Source: Microglena sp. YARC
Taxonomy: Eukaryota; Chlorophyta; Chlorophyceae; Chlamydomonadales; Chlamydomonadaceae
Direction: 5' to 3'
Length of the DNA stretch: 64,000 nt
Assembly: GCA_022414725.1 (NCBI GenBank)
Contig: CM039462.1
Span: 75,229,304-75,293,303, forward strand
Each line of letters starts with the position of its first letter. Position 1 is the first letter of the stretch. The position numbers and the translations under genes are program-made. The notes under the pieces are model-generated. The model ran no database searches. It was not told the DNA's origin and saw nothing but the letters and a program-made list of their open reading frames with translations. Positions 36,001 through 46,352 of the stretch are shown one piece after another.

Positions 36001-39000
36001 GACAAGCATTAAAAATATTGTGAGCAAGTTTTTAAGGCATTGTGGCATGATGACATTCAGTCACCATACAATCTCTTGCATCATTCATTGTGGTTATAGG
36101 CTATTCAGGCACCAGTGGTTGGTCAGTGGTGCGGGTGTGATTGGGCTGGCAACTCCCGCCGGCCTAAGGGTAAATACCCTTTCGTTCATAGTAGTAGTAA
36201 CTACCCCAATTTCGTATACTATTTTGAGTTTAGGGCTAGCTAAGGGAGCCCCAAGGCGGAATTCCTAGTTTAGGGCTACCAAAGGGGAAAACAAGGCGGA
36301 AATCCTCCTTTGAAAAAAAGTCATATTAGACGGAGCCCTGGGTCTAGATTTCAATTGATCAATCACAGTAACTCAGTTTCCCCTCCCTCCCCTCCCCCCC
36401 TGATCAAAAACTAAGCTCTTATCCAGGTGAGGGCTACCAGGTAGGCAAAGGGGTGAGCAGATCACATGCAGACTGAATGAAACACAAAGGAAGACAACTG
36501 AAGCCCTACGGCTGCCCGCACCCGGTTCAGGTTGTTGAACAGGTCTTCAGGGTGTTAAACGTCTGTTTATGTACATTGGTTAACAATGCAGCTGTTGAAC
36601 AGGTGTTGGACACCCTGAAGACCTGTTTAACAAGCTGAACAGGGTGCAGGCTGCAGGCTGCCGTAGGTTAGATGGTGCCCAATTGAGGCATTACTTAGCC
36701 ATCAATCAATTGCTGTCAACCGCTATGGTAGCACTGTCCAGGTAAAGTAGCAGTCCGTTCTCTACCGCCGCAAGACAGGGCTCCCTTAATCCCACGCCCC
36801 ACCAGGCGTTATCATTACTTAGCCAGCAATGCATGCCCCAAACCCTTGCTGCACACGGTGGGACAACTCACTGGTGTTGCCAGGGCTTCTTCAACTCGAA
36901 TTCGCTTCACCTGCTGTTGGCAATCAGCTAGCTTCTGCTTCAAATCACATCGATTAAATTTCCCCTCCCTCCCCTTCCTCCCCCCCCCTCATTATAAAAA
37001 ACCAATATCTTATCCAGTTATGGGTTGCCAGGTTGGCAAAGGGGTGTGCAGGTCACATACCGAATGACTGAAACACAAAGAGAGACAACTGAAGATGGTG
37101 CCTATAGAGGGCGCATAACTTAGCCAGCAAGCAAAGTCCCACACCCCTGCTGCACATTTTGAGACAACTCACTGGTGTTGCCAGGGCTTCTTCAAAGCGA
37201 ATTCGCTTCACCTCCTTCTCGCAATCAGCTAGCTTCTTTTTCAAATCAGGATCGTTGGGAGCTTGTCTTGCCGCCTGTTGGTGAGATATGGACATCAAGG
37301 TGAGATATGGACATCAAATATGAATAGGACGTTTGTTCGGTTAATTCAAGTCCACGAGCTACTCATCTGCCTTAATGGATGCAAGGTAAAGCTGAGACAG
37401 ACGTCGTCTTCCACCTTTCCAAACATTTATGTTGATGTGAAAGATGGTGGCTAGTACAGGCATGGAGTTTGGTCAGCACTTGTAATCAAAGCAAGTGCAT
37501 TAACATTCTAGGATAGAAAGAAACACTATTTGAAAGCTGCAAATCTCAGAACGCCCAACACCCTTGTTGACTGAATGGTGAAAATAAGCGGGCATTACGT
37601 CTCTTCTGTTGAGACGGTTGAATATGCAGTGAACATGTTGCTGTGTGCATCGAAACACTCGGCTCTCACCATGAAGCGCATCAGATGAACCTACCATTTT
37701 GAAGTCCTTGAGGGCAAGCTTGGGCTTCCCCAAAGCGAAGTCAGCATTAGCGCGTCTATAGTAAGCCTGAAGGTAATCCAAAGCACTTAGGGGTGAGAGA
37801 GGCTTGTGTTGAGCACGTTCAGAGGTTAGAACATACGGGTATAGGTAATGTAGCAAAAAGCTTGGGATGTACAACATAGTGAGATATAGTGGGATACAAT
37901 GCTTTTGGCCTAAGAGCAGAGGAGATCGAGGTTAGGGCACACGCTGAACACTCAAGTTCAAAACAGGCCATTGTATGGCCACAAGAAAAGGCTCGGATTG
38001 CTGTACTATCACCAGGAATGGCACGAGGGAAGAAAAGTGAGCCACCCCTTGTCTGCTGTGAGGGTAGTTGCGCAGGTGTATTAATAATTAGCTACTTGAG
38101 ATTGGGTGATCAGGCGAGGCAGCAGGACTAATCACCAACTTAAAACAGTACCAGCTATGAGGAGTGAGCGGCATCCAATATTGTTACGCTCAGTGGAGCC
38201 CCAAGCAACCTTGTCAGGAATGGCAGTGGTGGCATGCCACAGAGCAGTGATTGTAGGGTGTCCATGCAATGGCCTAGCTTGCCGTTCTATGTTGCACACA
38301 CACAGACCTGTCATATGCACGCATGAAATAGAAAGTGTTGTGAACAGGTGATGTCCCCCACCTTGATGTATTTGGGGTCCAGCTCAATGGCTCTTGTAGC
38401 ATCCTGCTGAGCCGCTCCGTACAGCTCCATTTTAATATATGCAAACGCTCTGTTGCTGAAATAGACAGCTGAGTTGGGGTTAAGCGAAATAGCCTTGGAG
38501 TACAGTTCGATGGCATCACCATAATGCTTCTCTGAATGGGGCACAAGATTGGGGCAGGTGGTGAGTAGTTGGCAACCGACTTCACAGATCCATCAAAAAG
38601 GATCCAGGTGGGCAAAATCATGTTCTAAGCCGCATGCATGGCATCAGAATAGTATGCATTATTGCACTTGGCAACACAACATGCATAGCATACAGTAGAG
38701 AACATGAAGTTATGAGAAGTAGATGGGGAAAGAAGGTTTGGGAGCAAGGGAAGGGCCACAAGCACATGGTCTCAATAGCAGGGACCCAGGGCTAATGCCA
38801 TCATTTGCATCATTCTGTAGATCCCTGATCTTGCTCAAGTATGTTCTACAACAGAATCACGAGGTGGTTGTTCCTAACTTCGTTATATGCCTCAACTTGC
38901 TCGAAAAGGAAATCCCTTCCTGGGTGTTCAAAGGCCATGCATAAGATGCGTAACACCTGCACTGTTCGTTTCTCAAGGATGGAGCGATCAGCACCTTTAA

Positions 39001-39142
39001 ACTTAGCGTTCGCCTCATCTTTGGCCTTTACAGCTTGCTCGGCAGCCTCTGGATCTACCTCGCTAACCGGGGAGGAGAGTGTGGGCGGCTCCAAGTCAGA
39101 GTCATCATCCTCAACTGCAGGCTGCGAAGAAGTGCTCGACAT
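30099..39142 (-). CDS. PPP5C: Serine/threonine protein phosphatase 5 (TPR + PPP catalytic domain), 12 coding exons
   Basis: This gene encodes a cytosolic/nuclear phosphatase that is normally autoinhibited by its TPR domain and activated by Hsp90 or lipids (family knowledge). Exons, 5' to 3': 39142-38995, 38531-38362, 37766-37695, 37274-37173, 35994-35910, 34893-34809, 34399-34147, 33373-33290, 32419-32262, 31832-31732, 31072-30930, 30233-30099. All junctions are GT-AG and every phase agrees, giving 511 aa; human PP5 is 499 aa. Residues 1-38 are acidic and Ser-rich. Three TPRs follow (about 39-150), then the linker. Metal and catalytic motifs are intact: GDVHGQ (255-260), GDFVDRG (284-290), GNHE (317-320), HGG (from 367), RSHE (438-441) and SAPNYC (460-465). 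The C-terminus ([16 protein letters not shown]) matches the PP5 C-terminal autoinhibitory segment. Introns hold SINE, MITE and minisatellite insertions and partial exon duplications, listed separately. Confidence 0.97.
30255..30462. mobile_element. AATATT-rich palindromic element in the last PP5 intron
   Basis: It starts TAGGGAACGGTAAATAATAT, like the ATATCAT MITE family, but its interior is built of TAATATTA words instead. The right end is diverged. It lies in the intron before the final PP5 exon. Confidence 0.55.
30838..30900. repeat. Copy of the CCTGGACTGTAACA repeat, minus orientation
   Basis: TGTTACAGTCCAAGGGTAGG followed by CCAAGTAGGCTTAAGGGACTTGCCCAACCGTG-type sequence. It sits about 30 bp from the donor of PP5 exon 11. 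Confidence 0.75.
31188..31372. mobile_element. Inverted-repeat MITE in a PP5 intron
   Basis: The right arm TGCCTAGAAGCTGCTACAC and AGCCCCCAAAAGA belong to the AGCAGCTTCTAGGCAGCT family; the left arm (CTACGCGTAGTAGCTTCCAC) is diverged. Confidence 0.7.
32448..32845 (-). pseudogene. Partial duplications of PP5 exon 9 and flanking intron
   Basis: The segment 32526-32615 copies the first half of exon 9 and its upstream intron. The copied acceptor reads ATGCAA|GTC instead of ATGCAG|GTC. The copy also carries an in-frame TAG where exon 9 has GTGGAG, so it cannot serve as a coding exon. Next to it the phrase CCATTTCCTTAGCCTCC and flanks occur at 32500 and 32812, showing at least two rounds of duplication. 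Confidence 0.85.
32890..33290. repeat. 50 bp tandem array carrying the 3' end and donor of PP5 exon 8
   Basis: About eight units contain AGCCTACCTCTCCATCAAAGC, which on the minus strand is the last part of exon 8 plus its donor (GCTTTGATGGAGAG|GTAGGC). The true exon end (33290) is the right-hand edge of the array. Most units keep the GT donor, so the pre-mRNA offers several copies of the same 5' splice site. Confidence 0.88.
33370..33640. repeat. Tandem repeat of the segment upstream of PP5 exon 8
   Basis: GGTGC.TG.CAGTTGGGCACA.AAC.TGC.G.GAGTTGA recurs at about 33347 (overlapping the true exon start), 33440 and 33543. These copies duplicate the acceptor side of exon 8 (CTGTGCCCAACTGGCATGCA). 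Confidence 0.75.
33735..33935. repeat. Interspersed repeat with CCTGATTTCAGGATTGT
   Basis: The family has CCTGATTTCAGGATTGT, a GGGGGTTGGGGGG-like centre and a GCGACGCGTCG end. Other copies: 42800-42995, 48745-48925, 51765-51950, 60735-60895. No coding capacity. Confidence 0.75.
33940..34137. mobile_element. Inverted-repeat MITE in a PP5 intron
   Basis: Left arm AAGCAGTAGCTTCTAGGCAG, right arm CTGCCTAGAAGCTGCCGCTT, then AGCTGAAAAGAAAAAC. It ends ten bases from the donor of exon 7. Confidence 0.88.
34948..35146. mobile_element. Inverted-repeat MITE in a PP5 intron
   Basis: Left arm TTTCCGGCTACAAGCAGTAG and CTTCTAGGCAGCTCCC; right arm GGGAGCTGCCTAGAAGCTGC and TAGCCGAAAAGAAA. The best-preserved inverted repeats of the family. 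Confidence 0.9.
35545..35765. repeat. Copy of the GGAGCGACAGGTGGCAAC repeat in a PP5 intron
   Basis: It has GCATCGCAAGGGACGCGGAA, AATTGGCGGAG, GATCGACAGGTGGCAAC, GTCGTGTCAGCCTTCGTCTC and ends CTGGGGGCTCC...GCTCCGCCAAAAA, matching the copy at 6645. Confidence 0.85.
36504..36668. mobile_element. Inverted-repeat MITE, CCCTACGGCTGCC termini, inserted in duplicated PP5 sequence
   Basis: The left end CCCTACGGCTGCCCGCACCC and right end GGGTGCAGG...GGCTGCCGTAGG are complementary, and the inner arms share AACAGGTCTTCAGGGTGT. The paralogous segment at 37060-37110 reads straight through (ACAACTGAAGATGGTGCC) and provides the empty site. Confidence 0.85.
36712..36817 (+). mobile_element. 5'-truncated SINE with target duplication
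   Basis: Only the body and tail remain (GCTGTCAACCGCTATGGTAG to GGCGTTATCATTA). ACTTAGCCA is present on both sides (36693 and 36818), while the paralogous empty site at 37118 has it once. 5' truncation plus duplication fits LINE-type insertion. Confidence 0.85.
36872..36934 (-). pseudogene. Duplicated PP5 TPR exon (second copy of exon 4 end)
   Basis: The minus strand encodes [20 protein letters not shown] and P, against [20 protein letters not shown] and P in the true exon 4 (37274-37173). It has an AG acceptor (GAAGCAG|AAG), an identical donor (CCA|GTGAGT), no stop and phase 0 at both ends, so inclusion would add 21 in-frame residues. Its upstream half ([10 protein letters not shown]) is not conserved. 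Whether it is spliced in is unknown. Confidence 0.75.
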
Positions 39143-39700
39143 TGTGCCTCGCGCGCACAGGGAGTGTGCTTGTTGTCGAGAGTTTGAAAATGCGTGTCAG
39201 AGACCGGGGACGGTGAGTGGTACCCAACTGATGGTAAGGATCGGTTAACACGTCGAACGTTCAGTGTTTGAAGAAGTCCTACAGATCTAATGCGGGCGAA
39301 GCGCAGTCAGACCCACGCCACGCCGCGGCAGTACAAAACTCGCCAGTACTGGGGGGTAGTGGTCAGGGTGGTGGTGGAAGTGGTGGTGGTAGGACCTAGT
39401 ACTGGTGGTGGTGGTGGACACAGTGCCGGTGGTGGACGCCTCATCCCCAGTATGAGCCAACAGCAAGCAATCTTAGACAGAAGGCGAGGTAGGGCGATGC
39501 TGCGCTCATCTCGGGGGCACGAGGTGCTCTTGGTGGACCATCGCCGACCTGCCAACCAGTACGAACTGCGCACTTGTGTATTCATTTATATGTACAAGTG
39601 AAGGACATTTTTCTCATCGAGCCTTCATCACCGGCCTGTACCAGTACCGGGCTGCCGGGCGCGATAATTTTGCTGCGTCCCCTTTTTGTATTGAAAGGAT
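39143..39700. other. PP5 upstream region
   Basis: The PP5 promoter and 5' UTR should lie here. No TATA box stands out. A G/T-rich trinucleotide stretch (GGTGGTGGAAGTGGTGGTGG type, 39365-39435) is followed by a 103-codon plus-strand open frame (39290-39601) that I do not recognise. Confidence 0.4.
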
Positions 39701-39780
39701 TTTTTACCCCAGGAAGTGGGACCCCTTATATAAAACAGCGCCCACGGAGAATCCAGAAAAAAGGGTGGAGATAGTGCTAC
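39690..39780. repeat. Interspersed repeat, ACCCCAGGAAGTGGGAC
   Basis: AAAGGATTTTTTACCCCAGG, AAGTGGGACCCC, AAAACAGCGCCCAC and ATCCAGAA match, in reverse orientation, 59215-59300. Two copies in this window. Confidence 0.75.
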
Positions 39781-39824
39781 AGCAGTCTGAAATGAGAGCT
39801 TTGCCACCAGTCGGCTCGCGCATG

Positions 39825-39895
39825 GGTGGGGAGAGGGGGGTGAGGAGGGAGGGAGGAGGGGGGGAGGGGGGGGGGGGGGGGGGGGCGGGGAGTAG
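39825..39895. repeat. G-rich tract with a run of about 20 G
   Basis: GGGAGGAGGGGGGGAGGGGG-like sequence leads into an uninterrupted G run ending near 39885. Confidence 0.85.
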
Positions 39896-40159
39896 GGAGT
39901 ACCTGGGATTCCGGAAGCGACGGAGAGGGGTGTTGAGCGGGTGTGAGGGGGGGAGATGTGCAATTGCTTTCGTTGGGAACAACACCCTGGGAGGGTATCC
40001 AGGCCAAAGAAATAGTGGCCACAGGGACCTGTACTAATTGTTCTTACAAGATACCGGTACATTGCCATGCTGCAGTGTTACGAACAAACAAGATCGTAGA
40101 TTTGGGTATAAACTTTGGCGCAGAAGCGACAATTTCTCACTATTCCCCATTTGTGTAAA

Positions 40160-40330
40160 TGCTTTTCTGTGGGGGGGGCGAACAGGTAACTCACCCAGGG
40201 AGGAGAGTTATATATTCTCCCATTCCCCATTTCTGGAAATACATTTTCTTTAGGGGGGTGTGTGGGGGGGGGGGGGGGGGGAGGGGAAAAGGATTCTCAC
40301 ACAGGAAGGAGAGGATATATATAAACTTCC
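40160..40330. repeat. Degenerate tandem duplication of about 110 bp with G runs
   Basis: A CTTTCTG/TTTCTTTAG...GGGGG word, TCACCCAGGGAGGAGAGTTATATA and TCACACAGGAAGGAGAGGATATAT are parallel parts of two successive units; the second contains a G run (40266-40281). Confidence 0.6.
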
Positions 40331-42800
40331 ATATTATACTCGGGCGTACCATAGTAATCATACCCCATTTCTCCAAATTCAAATTTATGATAAAGCAAAC
40401 TGAATTCAAAACTGGTATGACCTTCAAAAAAAGTGATACACAAATGTTTGGAATAAGGATTTACTACAACGCATGCTGAACCTTTATCTCAGCAACCTAA
40501 ACTCACTGCTCAATATGTACGAACTATTGGGCTCCTGTAATCAAGAAGAATAATTTTGGTTCATTTCCTCCGGCTCCTGATGGAGATCTCAATAACCTCT
40601 CTACCGACCGATGATAACAATATACCGGTAATCCACTTATTTATCTCCCGCACATGGTATCTGTGATAATAATGGGGGGGGTTGGCATTGGAAGACGGGG
40701 AGCAGCCCAGAGTTGGCTGGAAACCATGTAATAATCTAATCCAATCCTAGAGACCAAGTTTGGTGCATGACGCAGCATGGGCTCCCTTCAGTTGTGCTAT
40801 GTATATAAACATGTATATAAACATGCACACCTGCGGGAAATAGCACACTGTGGGATATTCTGCTGGTTGACAAGTATAGCCTCCAACCCTAAACGTATCG
40901 ACATTTCACTAAACTGTACAACCCATCTTCCTAATACCGACCCCAATTCAAATATAGCTGGCCACTTGGGTCACCTAGACATAATCAACATCGGAAAAGT
41001 CTAGCAGTTGGTCGAGAGAAAGAAATATGACTCCCCCACGCCTAAAAAACTGAGGAAGGCTGACCCCCACCCCCACCCCACCCTCAAATATAAATAAGAG
41101 GCACTACTTGAAATTGTATATGGATTCTGCGTCTTTAGTCTCCAGTCACCTAAGAAACAGAGCTAATAAGCTAGTAGCCTGCTTGTAGGACAGGCTACTA
41201 AATGCCAAGGATTTCATGTCAAATTTCCCTGTTGAATTAAGGCCACAGTTACACATCCGAGGTTGTAAACGCTCGGTTCAAATTAAGGAGGGAGAAGATG
41301 AATTGCATCTCCCTTGAAGGGAAGGTGTTGGGAAGGTCAAGGAAGATGAACTTCATCTCCCTTCAAGGGAAGGAGTTGGGCCCTGGAGTCAGCCTGTCAG
41401 CTACACAGCTACTCAGATTAGACAGATACCGCAGAATCGGATAAAGGCATCGGATTCCTGTCGGTTTTACCACAACTCTCTCTAATAACTGGTCAGTGCA
41501 TACCGCAAGGGACTTAACAGAAAGTTGTGGGCTAACCGACGGTGGAAGTTTTGGGCTGCGGTATACCGCAGTGAAAATGGGGAATCCAGCAATACCATGT
41601 GGTTTGTCCTAGACTGCTCTCGATGGAGAATCCAACATGAGCCCCCACCCACCCACCCCCGCACACACATACACGCCCCCCCCCCCCCCACACACACACA
41701 CCAACACAAACCCACACCCCCAAACACCCACCCGTCACTCCTGTCAAGATGAGGCAACCTACATTCTTGGTGGTTGCAAACACATTTCTACGAAGTGGAC
41801 ACAATTTACGAGTGGCTTTGTGTGAGATGATGACACAGCAGTGTAGGTCATACAAAAAGCCAAAGGCCAATGTCGACCTATGAATGTTCGTTTGGTTCAG
41901 GGTTGGTATCTCCCACAGAATAATAAGGCACCTATTGTTGTATTTCACAACCCTAGAATATTGATTAAATAAGCATACTATGCCATGATACTTGTCTATG
42001 GCTCATGTGCTGGGTTTGTAGGGATTTGGTTGAACGCACATGTATGCCTGCTTTTAGCTAGGGGGGCCCTTCAACTTTTCCGCCGTTTCCATGTGGCATA
42101 AAAGTTATTATCCAAACATTATTTTTGCATACTTCTGCAAGGCTCGTTTTACCCACCCCTTCAGTTCCAAAGTATGTTGGTATGGAAGGCCTTTATGGTC
42201 CGAGGTCCACAAATTTGAAGAGGTAGGCCCTGCAGATTTTATAGCACCTACCCCCTCTCACACACACACACTTGGTGACTAGTCACACAAAATGACACCA
42301 CCAAACAGGAAGTGGTAAGGCACAAGTGAGCAACACACGAGAGAACAAGCTAGCCCCACCTAACATGAAAAAACAGTGGCCAAGAAAAACAAAACAGATC
42401 CTGTATTTCCCCCAGATTTAAAATCTGTTAACACTAAAAACTAACACTGCCCCTAGTTTACACAGCTCCAGCTCCAGCTCCAGCTCCTAGTTTACACAGC
42501 TATAGCCCATTCACATTCATGCCAGCACCCAACCACCCAAGCTAGATATAGAGTTCCCCCATCCAGACCTGGAAGCTACCCTGGGGTATAAGTGACTAGG
42601 AGATGGGAGCAGTCCAAGCCCATAAAATAGTGGTTTACTTATGCTAGTTACTTATGCTCACGTGGCTGGTTATTTTTGAGCACCCCCAGTCCTTGTACAA
42701 CTTCAACACAAATTGACTACGGGAGCCTGAAGCATGAACTCCCAGGACCTTTTGAGGCCCTTGGAGAACTCATGCCTGATTGACTATGTGCCATTTTTTT
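40300..42800. other. Intergenic, no gene recognised
   Basis: Contains a 10 bp perfect hairpin (TAGTAGCCTG...CAGGCTACTA, 41172-41200), a duplicated GAAGATGAA.TTCATCTCCCTT segment (41296-41385) and CA/C-rich tracts at 41640-41730 and 42257-42272. No supported exon. Confidence 0.45.
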
Positions 42801-42995
42801 GTTTTTTGCAAATTGAGCGACTGTGCGACCCCAGTGTGACGCACCGCCCCCCCAACCCCCACGGAGCATGAAGCTCGGAGCCTGGGGGGTTCGGGGGGCA
42901 TTTCTGACTAGTTTAACCGGACCCATGCGTTGCCATACAGCAACAGAATGGCGACGCGTCGCAAAAACAAATCCAGTAACTTTTTGGCTTTGACT
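42800..42995. repeat. Copy of the CCTGATTTCAGG / GCGACGCGTCG repeat family
   Basis: It has CAAATTGAGCGACTG, GACCCCAGTGTGACGCACCG, an AACCCCC centre and ACAGAATGGCGACGCGTCGC at the right end, in the reverse orientation to 48745. Confidence 0.7.
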
Positions 42996-43194
42996 CCTTC
43001 CCTCTGTGCTGTCGCGCGCTAGGTGGAGATCACGTGCAGTAGCTGTCTGCGAAAGCAAAACCTACAGTAACCATTCCCCAGTGCAAGCAAACGGGAAGGT
43101 CCCTTCAACCTCACGCCCTGTGGTAAGGCGTAACAATATCCATTTTCATTTTTTTTGCTTTGAATCAACCTTGTCCCCCCCCAGGGTACTACAT

Positions 43195-43360
43195 TTTGTC
43201 ATTTTGGGTTGCGCTTTTGACGCAACTGCCTCCTTTTGGGCTGCGCTTTTGGCTAAACCGAAAACGGAAATCTGCGCGCTGCTCCCAGAGGGGGATTAAA
43301 AATTTGCGCCAATCGCGCAGACGGGCACCAAAACCTAGCGCGCTAGCGCGCAGTAGTAAC
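43195..43360. repeat. Repeat with TTTTGACGCAACTGCCTCC, second copy near 1090
   Basis: GGTTGCGCTTTTGACGCAAC, TGCCTCCTTTTGG, CCGAAAACGGAAATCTGCGC match, in reverse orientation, 1098-1175 (GCGCAGATTTCCGTTTTC, AGTTGCGTCAAAAGCGCAAC). A GCGCGCTAGCGCGC palindrome lies at 43340-43353. Confidence 0.75.
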
Positions 43361-43609
43361 CTGTCCTCCTCTCCTCTTTGACCCAGCCACCAAGCGAACA
43401 TCTGGACATCGCCATCCTAACTCAAGAGACAGCCCCCCCCCCCCCCCCCCCCTTCCTCCCAGTGCAGATACCAGGCTCATCCAGCATACTGCCACTCTTG
43501 TAGTGCCAACCAGCACACCCTAAAATGAGTACAACCCCTGATGTGCGTCAATAATTGACACATGAAGCTGGAGGTGTCAAGGCCTCCAATTATTTACTTC
43601 TCCCGATCG

Positions 43610-44060
43610 ATATTTTCAGATAATGGGGCTGTAATGGCATGTATCAATGCGATATTTTGAGACATTTTCAGGTCATTCTGAGCACCTCATTTAGGGGGGG
43701 GGGGGGGGGGGGGGGGGGGTCAGCCCTCCTCAATTGTTTTTCTAAATTTTTACTCAGGCCTCCAAATGACATTCTGATACCACCCATGAGTAGGCCTTGG
43801 CAAGGGCAGTTCATTGGCACCACTTTAGACCTCGTGCAATATGCATCTACCCCTTGGGTGGGTGAGTGAATGGGTGGGTGAGTGGGTGGGTGGTTGGATG
43901 AATGGGTGAGTATGGGTGGTATGGCCCAACTCCCCCCCCCCCCCCCCCACCCCCCACACACACACCACCCTTACCCCCCCCCCCCACCCCCCCCCCTTGA
44001 CCCCCCCCCACACACACCCTCGACCCACCAGCCCCCCCCCCGACCCCCGACCCACCACCC
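43610..44060. repeat. Interspersed repeat with G run plus GTGAGTGGGTGG and C-rich tracts
   Basis: Second copy of the family at 16270 (GAGCACCTCATTT, CCTCCAAATGACATTCTGA). A G run lies at 43696-43718, a GGGTGGGTGAGTG minisatellite at 43855-43915 and a poly(C)/CA tract at 43930-44050. Long Pro- or Gly-rich open frames here are artefacts. Confidence 0.75.
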
Positions 44061-44620
44061 TGCGACGGAAACCTGAACTGGCCTTCGGCCAAAGCCCATT
44101 CAACATTGCGGCCGAGTTGGGTGGGACTATCCCCAAGGGGATGTATAGCTGGACGATGCTGATAAAACTGTCCCTTCTGACCAACCCCTGCAAGGCTAAG
44201 GGTGACTGCGGTACTTGGGAAACACAAACCCAAAGGGGGGTGCAAAACTGAATTTTGACTATCACACAATCCCTGCATGGGAATTCCGTGGATGCCATTG
44301 TGTGCGCCATATTGTAACCCCCCAGAATCCATATCTAAGTTATTCAAAAAATGGGTATTTCTATTAAGGGGGCTGGGGGTCAGGTTTTTTAGGGATAGGT
44401 GGCCCCCCCACCCTTTTTTGTATACTCCCGCATGAAGTCTCATAATATTTACATGCAGCCCAGAATATACTGTATATTGGGTCATGCAGGCAACAAGCTT
44501 TGGAGCGGCTGTCCTTTTCAGGGCAGGTGTAAGTAGTATGGTGGTCAAGCAATAGGGGAGTTGTCTGCCTGAATTCCATGTCTCACATGCTCCAGGAGTA
44601 TGGGACAGTGACCGTGAAAT
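44060..44620. other. Gene-free stretch
   Basis: No supported gene. Minus-strand frames of up to 278 codons overlap the low-complexity block and lose coding character here. Confidence 0.35.
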
Positions 44621-44624
44621 AATT

Positions 44625-44788
44625 AGGGATCGGCAAATCGTATGATTTTGGCCAAAGTTGAGTATGATATCATATGAAAGCAAACAAATTGCATCATATG
44701 ATATTGTATTTTAATAGTAACTTTGGACTAGTCAGACTGACTGATATGATGACATGATATCATACGATATCATGCAGCCGTTACCTAT
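44625..44788. mobile_element. Palindromic MITE, ATATCAT family, TA target
   Basis: It starts TAGGGATCGGCAAATCGTAT and ends ATGCAGCCGTTACCTA with TA on both sides; the inside has GAGTATGATATCATATGA and the AGTCAGACTG word shared by the family. Confidence 0.8.
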
Positions 44789-44872
44789 AAACAATACTCT
44801 GGCTTCTCCGTTCAGGATATTGTAGAATTAAATGATCACTGTAGCACGAACTCAGGGCCCCCTTAGGGAAAA

Positions 44873-44975
44873 CAATTGTTTGGGGTTCAGTTCATCAATG
44901 CTTTTTCTTTTCAAGCCCTTCCGATCACGGCTGGGCAAGTCCATTTGGCTTACCCCTGGACTGTAACATCTATGT
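44873..44975. repeat. Copy of the CCTGGACTGTAACA repeat
   Basis: GGTTCAGTTCATCAATGC, CACGGCTGGGCAAGTCC and ACCCCTGGACTGTAACA match the family at 15434. Confidence 0.8.
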
Positions 44976-44999
44976 ATATGTAGACATACATGGATTCCC

Positions 45000-45135
45000 G
45001 TGAGCTGGCTATTGGCTAAAATTATGCCGATGCTAGCTGGCTATCGGCTAAATTAGCGGGTTACTAATAGCGTATCACCCAACTCCCCACCCTGGCTATC
45101 GGCTGAATTAGCGGGTTACTAATAGCGTATCTTGA
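45000..45135. repeat. Tandem repeat, GGCTATCGGCTAAATTAGCG
   Basis: About three copies; two contain AGCGGGTTACTAATAGCGTATC exactly. The next 250 bp contain no recognised feature. Confidence 0.75.
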
Positions 45136-45399
45136 CTTAGCCGACTTCGAGTGCGTAAAAATCAAATTCCCAGTTGAGTTTTCAGCATGCAACTTCCACT
45201 CCTCCGCATCAAGATTACACCTACGCGCCATCGCCCTTTCCGCCCTGTCCGCTCTGTCCTGTGATACCCTACCCTACCCTGCGATTCGCGATCCAAAACA
45301 GGGTCCCGCATCATGCCTGCTAGAATTTAATAACTCTTTGGTCGCCTTCGCCTTCAACAGACGCTTAGATGGCGCTCGGACTGTAAGTGTACAACCTAT

Positions 45400-45593
45400 T
45401 GCTTCTCGAGGCCTTCATGCAGCACCAAACAGCGATATTAGATGCCAGAAGAGCCGCTAACACTGCGAGCCGTCGTGCAAGGCGACCGCACCTGAGCGTT
45501 GAGGAAATGAACGAGATAAGCAAGCGTCAACTTCTTGCCGTTGCTGCTGACCCACTACGGCGCGGGGCTGTTAACAAGGCCCTGCGAATTTAG
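45400..45593 (+). CDS. Small unassigned open frame, low support
   Basis: From the ATG at 45417 the frame encodes 58 aa starting MQHQTAILDARRAANTASRR and ending in RRGAVNKALRI. It has normal amino-acid composition and is basic and Ala/Arg-rich. It might be a terminal exon or a fragment of a mobile-element protein. The words QxxAILD.RR also appear in the open frame at 39450-39500, hinting at a shared repeat. Confidence 0.2.
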
Positions 45594-45839
45594 CATTAGC
45601 GTGGTTGACCAGATGTAAGGCGAAGTTTTCCAAACTGGGCCAATGCACTAGAAGAAGCTGCACGTTTGTAGCTTAGCAATCGTGTAGAACCGGTGCTCTT
45701 GGCGTGATCGGAATCAGAGCGTTCGCATTTTTTTGATGGTTCAATACACAGCCTGCAATTTCTGCACGATCACAGCCCACAGCTGGAGTGCAGTGTACGA
45801 GGTAGGGATAATGGAGGTAAGTGTGCGCACGATTCGATG

Positions 45840-46303
45840 GTTCGGGGGGGGGGGGGGGGGGGGGGAGTGTGTGTGGATGGGGGGGATAGGGGCAGGGAGA
45901 GGTCAGAAAAAGTAAGGGATACTGTTGGTCTGGCTAGGGGTGGGTTGGAATGGTATGTGTGGTAGGGGTGGGGGGCCACAGCTTAAGTGAAGGGGAAGAG
46001 GAAGGGAGAGAGGTGTATGTGGGTGCGGGGGGGAGGAAGGGAGGGTCGCACGGGGAGATGGCTGGGAGTGTGTGGGGCAGGGGGGTTCAGGGGGGAGAGA
46101 GAGAGAGGGTGCGGCACTGGGGATGGGGGGCAGGTATATTTAGGTGAAGGCAGGGGATCGTGCAGGTCCTGGGGGAGGGGTTTGAGGGGGGGGGGGGGGG
46201 GGGGGGTATAGAGTACGGAAGAGAAGGGGGCATGCTTTATATATTTCAGTTGCAAATGGGGGAATATTTGACTGAGTGCATGTGAAGGGAGAGTGTGTGT
46301 GTG

Positions 46304-46352
<49 letters not shown>

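Noticed and set aside
43847..44683. 278-codon minus-strand ORF
   Set aside because: More than half is Gly/Pro low complexity from poly(C) and G/T tracts, and the rest has no recognisable domain or splice context.
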